A stretch of DNA of 64,000 nucleotides, taken from Allorhizobium borbori (lineage in GTDB: Bacteria > Pseudomonadota > Alphaproteobacteria > Rhizobiales > Rhizobiaceae). The DNA is taken from contig NZ_JACIDU010000017.1 of the NCBI RefSeq assembly GCF_014196535.1, positions 62,001 to 126,000 on the forward strand, read 5' to 3'. Below the pieces are notes generated by a model that saw only the letters and a list, made by a program, of their open reading frames with translations, was not told the origin of the DNA and searched no databases. Shown in pieces: positions 39,388-48,170 of the stretch. The position numbers and the translations under genes are program-made. The stretch's first letter is position 1. Each line of letters starts with the position of its first letter.

Positions 39388-41841
39388 TCAGGCTTTTTCC
39401 ACGAAGCCATCCAGAACCCGTTTCTGGCCGGCACGGTCGAACTCGATGGTGAGCTTGTTGCCTTCGATCGCCGTCACGTTGCCATTGCCGAACTTCATGT
39501 GGAACACCCGGTCGCCGACGGTGAAGCGCGAGGGCTGGTCGGCCACGGATTTTGCCACCAGTTCACCCTCGATGGTGCGGGCGCGCGGGCCGCTCTCGCC
39601 GTAACCGATGCGCTCCACCGCATGGCCGGAGCGGTTGCCCCAGTTGGTGCGGGTGGCTTCGGTGCGGTTTTCCTGCGCGCGCTTCCAGCCCGGTGTCGAA
39701 TAGGTGTTGGCGAAGGGCTCGGCCTTGTCGAACCGTGACTGGCCATAGCCGCCGCGTCCGTAACCGCCATAGGACGTCTCGGGTTCTGCGACATCGACAT
39801 GGCTTGCCGGCAATTCGTCGAGGAAGCGCGAGGGCAGCGTCGATTGCCACAGGCCGTGAATGCGGCGGTTGGAAACGAACCAGATGTGCAGCCGGTGTTT
39901 GGCGCGGGTGAGGCCGACATAGGCGAGGCGGCGTTCCTCCTCCAACCCGGAGCGACCGCCTTCGTCCAGCGCGCGCTGGTGGGGGAAGAGGCCTTCCTCC
40001 CAGCCGGGCAGGAAAACGGTGTCGAATTCCAGCCCCTTGGCCGAATGCAGCGTCATGATCGAGACGGCATCGAGGTTTTCGTTCTGTTCGGTGTCCATGA
40101 CCAGCGAGACGTGTTCGAGGAAGCCGCGCAGGCTTTCGAAAGCCTCCATGGAACGGATGAGTTCCTTGAGGTTTTCCAGACGCCCCGGTGCCTCCGCCGA
40201 CTTGTCGTTCTTCCACATGTCCGTGTAGCCGGACTCCTCGAGGATCTGCTCGGCGAGGTCGGTGTGCGGCGTGTTTTCGAGCAGCGACTGCCAGCGGCGG
40301 AAATCCGTGACCACATCGAACAGTGCCTTGCGCGCCTTCGGCTTCAGCTCGTCGGTATTGACGATATCGTCGGCGGCGGCCAGCATCGGCAGGTTACGGG
40401 CGCGGGCATAGTCGTGAAGATTGCGGATCGTAGTATCGCCCAGACCGCGCTTCGGCGTGTTGACGATGCGTTCGAAGGCAAGGTCGTCGGCCGGCTGGCA
40501 GACAAGGCGGAAATAGGCCATGGCGTCGCGGATTTCGAGGCGCTCGTAGAAGCGCGGGCCGCCGATGACGCGGTAATTGAGGCCGAGCGTGACGAAACGG
40601 TCTTCGAATTCGCGCATCTGGAAGGAGGCGCGCACGAGGATGGCCATGTCGTTCAGCTTGTGTTGCTTGCGCTGGAGCTGTTCGATTTCCTCGCCCACGG
40701 CGCGGGCTTCCTCTTCCGAGTCCCAGGCGGCGTGAACCTTGACCTTCTCGTCGTCAGGGTCCGTGCGGTCGGTGAAGAGTGTCTTGCCAAGCCGGCCTTC
40801 ATTATGGGTGATGAGGTGGGAAGCGGCCCCCAGAATATGGGCTGTCGAACGGTAGTTGCGTTCGAGGCGGATGACCTTGGCGCCCGGAAAATCCTTTTCG
40901 AAGCGCAGGATATTGTCCACCTCCGCACCACGCCAGCCATAGATCGACTGGTCGTCGTCACCGACGCAGCAGACGTTCTGCGGCTCGCCCTTGGGGCGCT
41001 GGGCGAGCAGGCGCAGCCACATATACTGCGCGGTGTTGGTGTCCTGATACTCGTCCACCAGGATATAGCGGAAGCGCTGGTGATACTCTTTCAGAAGATC
41101 CGGGTTCTTCTTGAAGATGGTGATCGGGTGCATCAGCAGGTCGCCGAAATCGCAGGCGTTCAGGCTCTTCAACCGGGCCTGATAGGCCGCGTAGAGTTCG
41201 CGGCCCTTGCCATTAGCGAAGGCGCGGGCATCGCCCTCGGGAATTTCGGCTGGGCCGAGGCCCTTGTTCTTCCAGCCGTCGATCATGCCGGCGAACTGCT
41301 TGGCCGGCCAGCGCTTGTCGTCCAGCCCTTCCGCCTGGATGAGCTGCTTGATGAGGCGGATCACGTCATCGGTATCGAGAATGGTGAAATCGGACGTCAG
41401 TCCGGCAAGCTGGCCGTGGCGGCGCAGGAGCTTGACGCCGATGGAGTGGAAGGTGCCGAGCCAGGGCATGCCTTCCACCGCGCCGCCGACGAGAAGCGCG
41501 ATGCGCTCCTTCATCTCGCGGGCGGCCTTGTTGGTGAAGGTCACGGCAAGGATCTGCGAGGGGAAGGCACGTCCAGTCGAGAGAATGTGGGCGATGCGGG
41601 TGGTCAGAACGCGGGTCTTGCCGGTGCCTGCGCCGGCCAGCACCAGAACCGGGCCTTCCAGCGTTTCCACCGCCTCGCGCTGTTCCGGATTGAGGCCGGA
41701 GAGGTAATCGGGGGCTTCGCGGCTGCGCTCGCGGGCGGCCAGCGCACGCGCGGCGATGCCGCCACCGGCGGGCTGTTGCTGCTCGGGCCGCTTCGGCGGT
41801 TCGTCCTCGAAGAAGGGAATATCGTCGTAACCGTTCATCAT
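39388..41841 (-). CDS. uvrD: ATP-dependent DNA helicase UvrD/PcrA
   Basis: Superfamily 1A 3'-5' helicase acting in nucleotide excision and mismatch repair. The 817-aa product has LSGLNPEQREAV (Q motif), Walker A AGAGTGKT, motif Ia TFTNKAAREMKER, motif II VDEYQDTN, motif III GDDDQSIYGWRGA, motif IV LERNYRST and motif VI RLAYVGLTRAK. The C-terminal tail ends in a small Tudor-like domain (GDRVFHMKFGNGNVTAIEGNKLTIEF) as in PcrA. ATG 41841 is chosen; TTG 41850 is also open. A possible promoter (TTGACT at 41881-41876, spacer 17, TCACTA) would give a very short leader. Confidence 0.95.
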   Translation of the reverse strand: MMNGYDDIPFFEDEPPKRPEQQQPAGGGIAARALAARERSREAPDYLSGLNPEQREAVETLEGPVLVLAGAGTGKTRVLTTRIAHILSTGRAFPSQILAVTFTNKAAREMKERIALLVGGAVEGMPWLGTFHSIGVKLLRRHGQLAGLTSDFTILDTDDVIRLIKQLIQAEGLDDKRWPAKQFAGMIDGWKNKGLGPAEIPEGDARAFANGKGRELYAAYQARLKSLNACDFGDLLMHPITIFKKNPDLLKEYHQRFRYILVDEYQDTNTAQYMWLRLLAQRPKGEPQNVCCVGDDDQSIYGWRGAEVDNILRFEKDFPGAKVIRLERNYRSTAHILGAASHLITHNEGRLGKTLFTDRTDPDDEKVKVHAAWDSEEEARAVGEEIEQLQRKQHKLNDMAILVRASFQMREFEDRFVTLGLNYRVIGGPRFYERLEIRDAMAYFRLVCQPADDLAFERIVNTPKRGLGDTTIRNLHDYARARNLPMLAAADDIVNTDELKPKARKALFDVVTDFRRWQSLLENTPHTDLAEQILEESGYTDMWKNDKSAEAPGRLENLKELIRSMEAFESLRGFLEHVSLVMDTEQNENLDAVSIMTLHSAKGLEFDTVFLPGWEEGLFPHQRALDEGGRSGLEEERRLAYVGLTRAKHRLHIWFVSNRRIHGLWQSTLPSRFLDELPASHVDVAEPETSYGGYGRGGYGQSRFDKAEPFANTYSTPGWKRAQENRTEATRTNWGNRSGHAVERIGYGESGPRARTIEGELVAKSVADQPSRFTVGDRVFHMKFGNGNVTAIEGNKLTIEFDRAGQKRVLDGFVEKA

Positions 41842-41988
41842 GCGGCTCAATGTAGTGATTCGGGCGGCAAAGACCAGTCAAGACGTTCTGGTTTTATTCC
41901 GATCCCCTTGAAAGCGTACGTACTGCGTGCCGGCGGCTTTATTACGGCGTATGAAATTTTGGTAATGAAAGTCAACGTGACTTGTCCC

Positions 41989-42004
41989 GGTCATCAAACT
42001 GACC
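41989..42004. promoter_or_regulatory. Dyad GGTCA-N6-TGACC upstream of the RND operon
   Basis: A perfect 5-bp inverted repeat with a 6-bp spacer in the uvrD/RND divergent gap (41842-42092), 89 bp ahead of the RND adaptor ATG. It has the shape of a repressor operator, but no regulator gene is adjacent and no clear promoter overlaps it. No gene is seen in the gap. Confidence 0.25.
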
Positions 42005-42092
42005 ATACTTCCCGGCACAGGGTCCGTGGCAATTGGCGGATGCCGCATCTGCCTTGTCCAGCGTGACATTTGAAATACGGAGAAGAGTACCC

Positions 42093-43274
42093 ATGAGTTT
42101 GCGCAGGCAGATCCTCATAAGTCTTGCCGTGCTTGTCGGCGGGCTCTGTCTGTGGCTCTTTCTATCGCCTGCGGCGCCCGCCGTGCTGGCCCGCGTTGGT
42201 GTGCCTGACGGTGTGATCGCCGTGCTGCCGAAGAGTGGTGATGGCGCAAAACCCGCAGAAGGCGCCGGGCAGGGCGGTGCCCAACGCGGCGCCGGCGCAC
42301 CTCTCGTGCTGACTGCGGCCGTCATCGAGGACAAGATCAACGACCGGCTTTCGGCCATCGGCACCGGCGAGGCGATCCAGTCCGTTGCGGTGACGTCGCA
42401 GGTGGTGGGTCCGATTGCCGAGGTTCTGGTGAAATCCGGTGACCGGGTGGAAAAGGGCGCGCTTCTGGCGCGGCTCGACAATGCAGAACAGATCATTGCC
42501 CGCGATCAGGCCAAGGTGGCGCTCAGAAGCGCGACCGAAAAGGCGAATGCCTATGGCAACATGACCTCCAGTATGGCGCGGCTCGACGTGTTCAACGCGA
42601 AGATTGCCGTCGAGACGGCGGAACTGGCGCTTGAAACGGCGGAACTCAACCTGAAACGCCGCGATATCGTGGCGCCGATTTCCGGTGTGGCCGGTATCGT
42701 CACCATCAATCCGGGCGATAATGTCACCACCCAGACGGTGATTGCCACGGTGGACGACCGTTCCGAGCTGCTGGTGGATTATTGGGTGCCGGAGCGTTTT
42801 TCCAATGTTCTGGCTATCGGCCAGCCGGTCGAGGCGTCGCCTGTGGCGCAGCCCGGCAAGGTTTTTCCTGGCGAAGTCGCTGCGATCGATAACCGCATCG
42901 ATCAGGCGAGCCGCACGCTCCGGGTTCGAGCCCGCATTCCCAATGTCGATGACGTCTTGCGCGCGGGCATGGCCTTCTCGGTCGGCATGACCTTTGCCGG
43001 CGAGGCCTATCCCGCCGTCAACCCGCTATCGGTTCAGTGGGATTCCAACGGCTCCTACATCTGGCGCGTCAACAAGGATATGAAGACGGAAAAGGTCCGT
43101 GTGCGCATCGTGCAGCGCAACCCCGACAGCGTGCTGGTCGAGGCCGATCTCAAGATCGGTGATCCGGTGGTGACCGAAGGCTTGCAGCGGGTGCGCGAAG
43201 GCGGCGAAGTGCGCCTGCCCGGTCGCGAAAGCAAAACGGAAGGCGGAACCGACCGCCTGGCGGTGAAGCAATGA
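42093..43274 (+). CDS. RND efflux periplasmic adaptor (membrane fusion protein)
   Basis: The 393-aa product has an N-terminal membrane anchor (about residues 8-27, no lipobox), a Gly/Ala-rich spacer, a biotinyl-lipoyl-like domain (VAVTSQVVGPIAEVLVKSGDRVEKGALLARLD), a short alpha-hairpin, the second lipoyl half (RRDIVAPISGVAGIVTI) and beta-barrel and proximal domains. It bridges the RND pump to an outer-membrane channel. ATG 42093 follows GGAGAAGAG; an upstream extension to 42033 is not supported. Four bases overlap the pump gene, so they are co-translated. No TolC-like gene is present here. Confidence 0.92.
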   Translation: MSLRRQILISLAVLVGGLCLWLFLSPAAPAVLARVGVPDGVIAVLPKSGDGAKPAEGAGQGGAQRGAGAPLVLTAAVIEDKINDRLSAIGTGEAIQSVAVTSQVVGPIAEVLVKSGDRVEKGALLARLDNAEQIIARDQAKVALRSATEKANAYGNMTSSMARLDVFNAKIAVETAELALETAELNLKRRDIVAPISGVAGIVTINPGDNVTTQTVIATVDDRSELLVDYWVPERFSNVLAIGQPVEASPVAQPGKVFPGEVAAIDNRIDQASRTLRVRARIPNVDDVLRAGMAFSVGMTFAGEAYPAVNPLSVQWDSNGSYIWRVNKDMKTEKVRVRIVQRNPDSVLVEADLKIGDPVVTEGLQRVREGGEVRLPGRESKTEGGTDRLAVKQ

Positions 43275-46200
43275 GCGCAAGCGGGGCCCGTCACGCCGAA
43301 GCCAAGGCGCACTTCACAGCACTTTTCATCCGCAGGCCCATTCTGGCCATGGTGCTGAATGCGCTGATCGTCGTGGCCGGCCTTGCCGCGCTTGCCGGGG
43401 TGGAAGTGCGCGAACTGCCCGATGTCGACCGGCCTATCGTGACGGTGACGACGACCTATACCGGCGCTTCGGCGCAGACCATCGAACAGGAAGTAACGAA
43501 GATCATCGAGGGGGCGGTGGCGCGCGTCTCCGGCCTCAAGTCGATGTCTTCCAGTTCCTCGTTCGGGCGCAGCCGCGTGACGCTGGAATTTTCCGACAAG
43601 ATCGATGTGAATGTGGCCTCGACCGACGTGCGCGATGCCGTGGGGCGGGTGCGCAACAACCTGCCTGATGACGTAGACGAACCGCAGATCGTCAAGACGG
43701 ATGCCGATTCCGACGCGATCATGCGCCTGGCCGTGACCTCGACCACGCTCAGCCGCGAGGATCTGAGCCAGCTTGTGGACGACCGGATTTCGGACCGGCT
43801 GGCATCGGTCGATGGCGTGGCGGACGTACAGGTCTATGGCGACCAGACCAAGACGTTCCGCATCGATGTGGACCAGTCGGCACTCGCCGCCCGCGGCATG
43901 ACCATCGCCAACCTGTCTGCGGCGCTGACGGGCGTTGCGCTCGATGTGCCGGCGGGGTCGATGACGAGTTCGACGCAGGATATCGTCGTGCGCGCCACGG
44001 CGACCATCGAAACGCCCGAACAGTTCGCGCGCCTTCTGATCGGTGACAATGTGCGCCTTGGCGATGTCGCCGCAATCACGCTCGGGCCGGATACGAATTC
44101 GACCGTGCTGCGTTCCAACGGCCGGGTCGGCATCGGGCTTGGGATCATTCGTCAGGCGCAGTCCAACACGCTGTCGATCTCGAACGGCGTCAAAGCGGCG
44201 GTGGCCGAAATCACCCCGACGCTGCCGGAAGGAACGCAGCTCGTTATCACCAGTGATGACGCCGTGTTCATTCAGGGCTCCATCGATGAGGTGGTGAAGG
44301 CGCTGATCGAGGCGTCGGTCATCGTGATCGCCGTCATTTTTCTCTTCCTGCGTGACTGGCGTGCGACGCTGGTTCCCGCCGTCACCTTGCCTGTGGCGTT
44401 GATCGGCACCATGGCCGCCGTTTATCTCGCGGGCTTCTCGGTGAACATTCTGACGCTGCTCGCCATTGTTCTTGCCACCGGCATGGTGGTGGACGACGCC
44501 ATCGTGGTACTGGAAAATATCGTGCGCCGCCGCTCGGAAGGGCTCGGGCCGCGTGCTGCCGCTGTGCTCGGTACGCAGGAAGTGTTTTTCGCGGTCATTG
44601 CCACGACCTTCACGCTGGCCGCCGTCTTCGTGCCGCTCTCCTTCCTGCCGGGGCAGGTGGGCGGGCTGTTCCGTGAATTCGGCTTCGTGCTGGCCTTTGC
44701 CGTGCTTCTGTCGTCCATCGTGGCGCTGACGCTCTGCCCCATGCTCGCCTCGCGCATGCCGGCGGTGGATGAGGAAGGGCATCAGCGGGGGCTGATCGGT
44801 CTGTTCGGCCGTGGCTTTGCAGCGGCCTACCGCCGCACCCTGGCTGGCTGCCTGCGCGCGCCGCTTGTCGTCATCTCCGTTTGCCTGCTGGTATCGCTGG
44901 CGGCGCTTGCCACGTTCCTGGGCGTGACCAGCGAACTCATGCCGCGCGAGGATCGCTCCATGGTGATGGTGCGGGTCAACGCGCCGCAGGGCGTCAGCCT
45001 CGATTTCACCCGCGACCGCATGCAGCGCATCGAGGAAAATCTCCAACCGCTCGTGCAGTCCGGCGAGATCCGCAACATCTTCTCGATGACCGGCATGAAC
45101 AACAGCAACAATAGCGGTTTCATGGTGCTGACGCTGGCGCCGTGGGAAGCGCGCGAGCGCAACCAGAACGACATCGTGCGTGACGTGCAGCAGGCCGCAA
45201 ACCGCGTGCCTGCCTTGCGGGCGACGGTCATGCAACCGAATTCGCTTCGCATTCGCGGCGCGGGGTCCGGCCTCCAGTTCGCGCTGGTCGGTAACGATAC
45301 GCCGCAGCTTCTGACCGCTGCCGAAAAGCTGGTGCGGGCCATGGACGAGAGCGGCCGTTACGACACGCCGCGCCTCAACAACGATGCCACGCAGGCGCAG
45401 CTTTCCGTCACCATCAACCGCGAGCGGGCCTCGGATCTGGGCATCAATATTGCCGGCCTGTCGCAGGCGCTGCAATCCCTGCTGGAAGGTCGTTCGGTGG
45501 GCGATGTCTTCCTGGAAGGCAAAGCCATCCCGGTCAAGCTGACGTCCGATATGCGCCCGATCGATGATCCGACCGATCTGGAAAACATCTTCCTCAAGAC
45601 CGGCGATGGCAAGATCGTGCCGATCTCGACCATCGCCTCGCTCACGGAAAAGTCCGTGGTGCCGACGCTCTCGCGCGAACAGCAGCTTTCCTCCGTGGCA
45701 ATTTCCGCCGGGTTGAAGGATGGCGTGGCGCTGAGCGCGGCGCTGGAGGAGGCAAAGGTTCTGGCCGCACCGCTTCTGCCGCCCGGCGCGCGACTGGTGC
45801 CGCTGGCGGAGGCCGCTACCCTTCAGGAGAATTCGAGCGGCATGGCGCTGACCTTCGCTTTCGCCATCGTCATCATTTTCCTCGTTCTCGCCGCCCAGTT
45901 CGAAAGTTTCCTGTCGGCGATCATCATCATGGTCACGGTGCCGCTGGGGCTGGCCTGCGCCGTCTTCGCGCTGGCGCTCACAGGGTCGAGCCTCAATGTC
46001 TACAGCCAGATCGGGCTGGTGCTGATTGTCGGTGTCATGGCGAAGAACGGCATTCTTGTTGTGGAATTCGCCAACCAGCTTCGCGATCAGGGCGAAAGCG
46101 TGCGCTCGGCCATTGAAAAAGCCGCGAGCATCCGCCTGCGCCCGGTCATGATGACGATGATCTGCACCATCCTGGGCGCTGTGCCACTGGTTCTGGCCAA

Positions 46201-46393
46201 GGGGGCAGGGGCGGAAGCGCGCATTGCGCTCGGCTGGGTTCTGGCGGGAGGACTGGGGCTTGCCACCGTCGTCACGCTCTATCTCACCCCCGTTGCCTAT
46301 CTGCTGCTCGCCCGCTTCTCCAAGCCGCGCGTGCATGAGGAAGAGCGGTTGGCGAAGGAGCTTTCGGACGCCCGTCTCGCGGCGGCTGAATAG
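43271..46393 (+). CDS. RND multidrug efflux permease (HAE1-type)
   Basis: Proton-driven inner-membrane pump of 1040 aa with the twelve-segment RND layout and two large periplasmic loops. The first helix begins FIRRPILAMVLNALIVV. Proton-relay residues are present: the Asp pair in TM4 (ATGMVVDDAIVVLEN) and the Lys in TM10 (GVMAKNGILVVEFAN). FLFLRDWRATLVPAVTLPV and SFLPGQVGGLFREFG are typical family blocks. Overlaps the adaptor gene by four bases (ATGA). Substrates cannot be predicted; the pump must borrow an outer-membrane factor from elsewhere. Confidence 0.94.
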   Translation: MSASGARHAEAKAHFTALFIRRPILAMVLNALIVVAGLAALAGVEVRELPDVDRPIVTVTTTYTGASAQTIEQEVTKIIEGAVARVSGLKSMSSSSSFGRSRVTLEFSDKIDVNVASTDVRDAVGRVRNNLPDDVDEPQIVKTDADSDAIMRLAVTSTTLSREDLSQLVDDRISDRLASVDGVADVQVYGDQTKTFRIDVDQSALAARGMTIANLSAALTGVALDVPAGSMTSSTQDIVVRATATIETPEQFARLLIGDNVRLGDVAAITLGPDTNSTVLRSNGRVGIGLGIIRQAQSNTLSISNGVKAAVAEITPTLPEGTQLVITSDDAVFIQGSIDEVVKALIEASVIVIAVIFLFLRDWRATLVPAVTLPVALIGTMAAVYLAGFSVNILTLLAIVLATGMVVDDAIVVLENIVRRRSEGLGPRAAAVLGTQEVFFAVIATTFTLAAVFVPLSFLPGQVGGLFREFGFVLAFAVLLSSIVALTLCPMLASRMPAVDEEGHQRGLIGLFGRGFAAAYRRTLAGCLRAPLVVISVCLLVSLAALATFLGVTSELMPREDRSMVMVRVNAPQGVSLDFTRDRMQRIEENLQPLVQSGEIRNIFSMTGMNNSNNSGFMVLTLAPWEARERNQNDIVRDVQQAANRVPALRATVMQPNSLRIRGAGSGLQFALVGNDTPQLLTAAEKLVRAMDESGRYDTPRLNNDATQAQLSVTINRERASDLGINIAGLSQALQSLLEGRSVGDVFLEGKAIPVKLTSDMRPIDDPTDLENIFLKTGDGKIVPISTIASLTEKSVVPTLSREQQLSSVAISAGLKDGVALSAALEEAKVLAAPLLPPGARLVPLAEAATLQENSSGMALTFAFAIVIIFLVLAAQFESFLSAIIIMVTVPLGLACAVFALALTGSSLNVYSQIGLVLIVGVMAKNGILVVEFANQLRDQGESVRSAIEKAASIRLRPVMMTMICTILGAVPLVLAKGAGAEARIALGWVLAGGLGLATVVTLYLTPVAYLLLARFSKPRVHEEERLAKELSDARLAAAE

Positions 46394-46499
46394 ACCTGAA
46401 TGGTCTGGACAACTCTGGATTTCCGGCGCATATCGGCTGCCGAACGACGTTGAGTTTCAAGGGGGCGGCGGTGGTCGTTTCCAGTCCAGGAGTTGGTTT

Positions 46500-47912
46500 A
46501 TGACGGTCAGCAATGTGAAGGCGGGTCCGCGCAACGAGGCGGGGATTTCGGCGGTTCTCGGCATCCTGAAGCAGGCATTCGGAGAGCGGTTCCAGACCGG
46601 TCAATCCTTCCGTGAACAGCATGCCCATACCGCGACGGGCCTGAAATCGCAGCTTCCCGACGGCGTGGTTTTCGTCGAGAGCGCAGAGGATGTGAAGGCC
46701 GTCGTCAAGGTCTGCGCCGAACATCGCGTGCCGCTGGTGCCGTTCGGCACGGGCTCTTCTCTGGAAGGTCAGGTGAATGCGCCAAGCGGTGGCATTTCCG
46801 TGGATTTCACCCGCATGAACCGCATTCTCGCGGTGAATGCCGAGGATCTCGACTGCACGGTCGAGCCAGGCGTAACCCGCGAACAGCTTAACGAATATCT
46901 GCGCGACACCGGTCTGTTCTTTCCGATCGATCCCGGCGCCAACGCTTCCATCGGCGGTATGGCCTCGACCCGTGCTTCCGGCACCAACGCCGTGCGCTAC
47001 GGCACGATGAAAGACAACGTTCTGGCCGTGACCGCCGTTCTGGCGAATGGCGAGGAAATCCGCACCGGGCGTCGCGCCCGCAAGTCGTCCGCCGGGTACG
47101 ATCTGACGCGGCTCTTCGTGGGGGCGGAGGGCACGCTTGGCGCGCTGACCTCGATCACGCTCAAGTTGCAGGGTATTCCGGAGCTCATCGGCGGCGGTGT
47201 CTGTGCTTTTCCGGACGTCAAATCCGCCTGCGATGCGGTGATCATGACCATCCAGATGGGTATTCCGGTTGCCCGCATCGAGTTGCTGGACGATATTCAG
47301 GTGCGCGCCTGCAACGCCTATTCCGGCCTGACGCTGCCGGAAAAGCCGACGCTTTTCCTCGAATTCCACGGCACCGCAGATACAGTGCCGTTGCAGGCCG
47401 ACCAGTTCCGCGACATTGCCATGGAGTTCGGCGCAGAAGATTTCGTCTGGACTTCCGATCCGGTCGAGCGCGCGAAGCTGTGGAAGGCACGGCATAACGC
47501 CTACTGGGCGTCCCGTGCACTCGCACCGCAGCTCGATGGCTTCTCGACCGACGCCTGTGTGCCGATTTCGCGGCTGGCTGAATGTGTGGCCGAAACCCAG
47601 GCCGATATTCTGGAGCATGGCTTGCTGGCGCCCATCGTTGGCCATGCCGGCGACGGCAACTTCCACACCCTGCTGCTTTACGATGGCAAGGACCCGAAGG
47701 AAGTGGAAAAGGTGGAGGCGTTTGTGGAGCGTCTCGTGCACCGCGCCATCGCGATGGACGGGACCTGCACCGGGGAGCATGGCGTGGGGCAGGGCAAGGC
47801 CGCCTATATGGACGAGGAAGTCGGCCCGGCGCTCGATACGATGCGGGCGATCAAGACGGCGCTCGATCCGCAAAACATCTTCAATCCGGGCAAGATTTTT
47901 CCACAGGATTGA
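46500..47912 (+). CDS. FAD-linked oxidase, D-lactate dehydrogenase (cytochrome)/glycolate oxidase GlcD type
   Basis: The 470-aa product has the PCMH FAD-binding domain (VPLVPFGTGSSLEGQV, SIGGMASTRASGTNAVRYG) and the C-terminal FAD-oxidase domain with GHAGDGNFHTLLLYD and GTCTGEHGVGQGKAAYM. It lacks Fe-S cysteine motifs, so it resembles the single-subunit D-lactate dehydrogenase (cytochrome c or quinone acceptor) more than a complete GlcDEF complex; no glcE or glcF follows. The ATG at 46500 has AGGAG upstream; the open frame extends into the RND gene but is not coding there. D-2-hydroxy-acid oxidation is inferred. Confidence 0.88.
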   Translation: MTVSNVKAGPRNEAGISAVLGILKQAFGERFQTGQSFREQHAHTATGLKSQLPDGVVFVESAEDVKAVVKVCAEHRVPLVPFGTGSSLEGQVNAPSGGISVDFTRMNRILAVNAEDLDCTVEPGVTREQLNEYLRDTGLFFPIDPGANASIGGMASTRASGTNAVRYGTMKDNVLAVTAVLANGEEIRTGRRARKSSAGYDLTRLFVGAEGTLGALTSITLKLQGIPELIGGGVCAFPDVKSACDAVIMTIQMGIPVARIELLDDIQVRACNAYSGLTLPEKPTLFLEFHGTADTVPLQADQFRDIAMEFGAEDFVWTSDPVERAKLWKARHNAYWASRALAPQLDGFSTDACVPISRLAECVAETQADILEHGLLAPIVGHAGDGNFHTLLLYDGKDPKEVEKVEAFVERLVHRAIAMDGTCTGEHGVGQGKAAYMDEEVGPALDTMRAIKTALDPQNIFNPGKIFPQD

Positions 47913-47943
47913 GCCTGGAGGATAAAAACGCTGAACTGTGCCG

Positions 47944-47966
47944 GGCAAGGTTGGTTACGCCTTGCC
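47944..47966 (+). terminator. Weak hairpin downstream of the FAD oxidase gene
   Basis: GGCAAGG (47944-47950) and CCTTGCC (47960-47966) form a 7-bp stem with a 9-base loop, 31 bp after the stop. No immediate U-tract, although a T-rich stretch (CCTTTTGTTTTTTGC) occurs about 60 bases on. The rest of the 258-bp gap before the AsmA gene holds no gene or convincing promoter. Confidence 0.35.
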
Positions 47967-48170
47967 TAAGGCCTGTCGGAGGATAGGGCATCTGCGTTCG
48001 CGCGACGTTGCGAAAATGCTCTATCCTTTTGTTTTTTGCGCATTTCCGGACGCAAACCGTTTAACACTTTTGCCGGAAATGCTTTAGTCTACCGACATAA
48101 TTTTCGTAAACTCCGGTGGTAGCAAGAGATTTGCGCCCGGCCGGGCTATTGTGACAATGCGAGGACGGAC

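Noticed and set aside
39799-42066. Long + strand frame opposite uvrD
   Set aside because: UvrD has every helicase motif on the other strand; the antisense product has none.
43055-46336. Uninterrupted minus-strand frame of over 1000 codons opposite the RND pump
   Set aside because: Composition is Arg/His/Asp/Gly-rich with no domain, and it mirrors the codon pattern of the real pump gene; long antisense frames are expected at this GC content.
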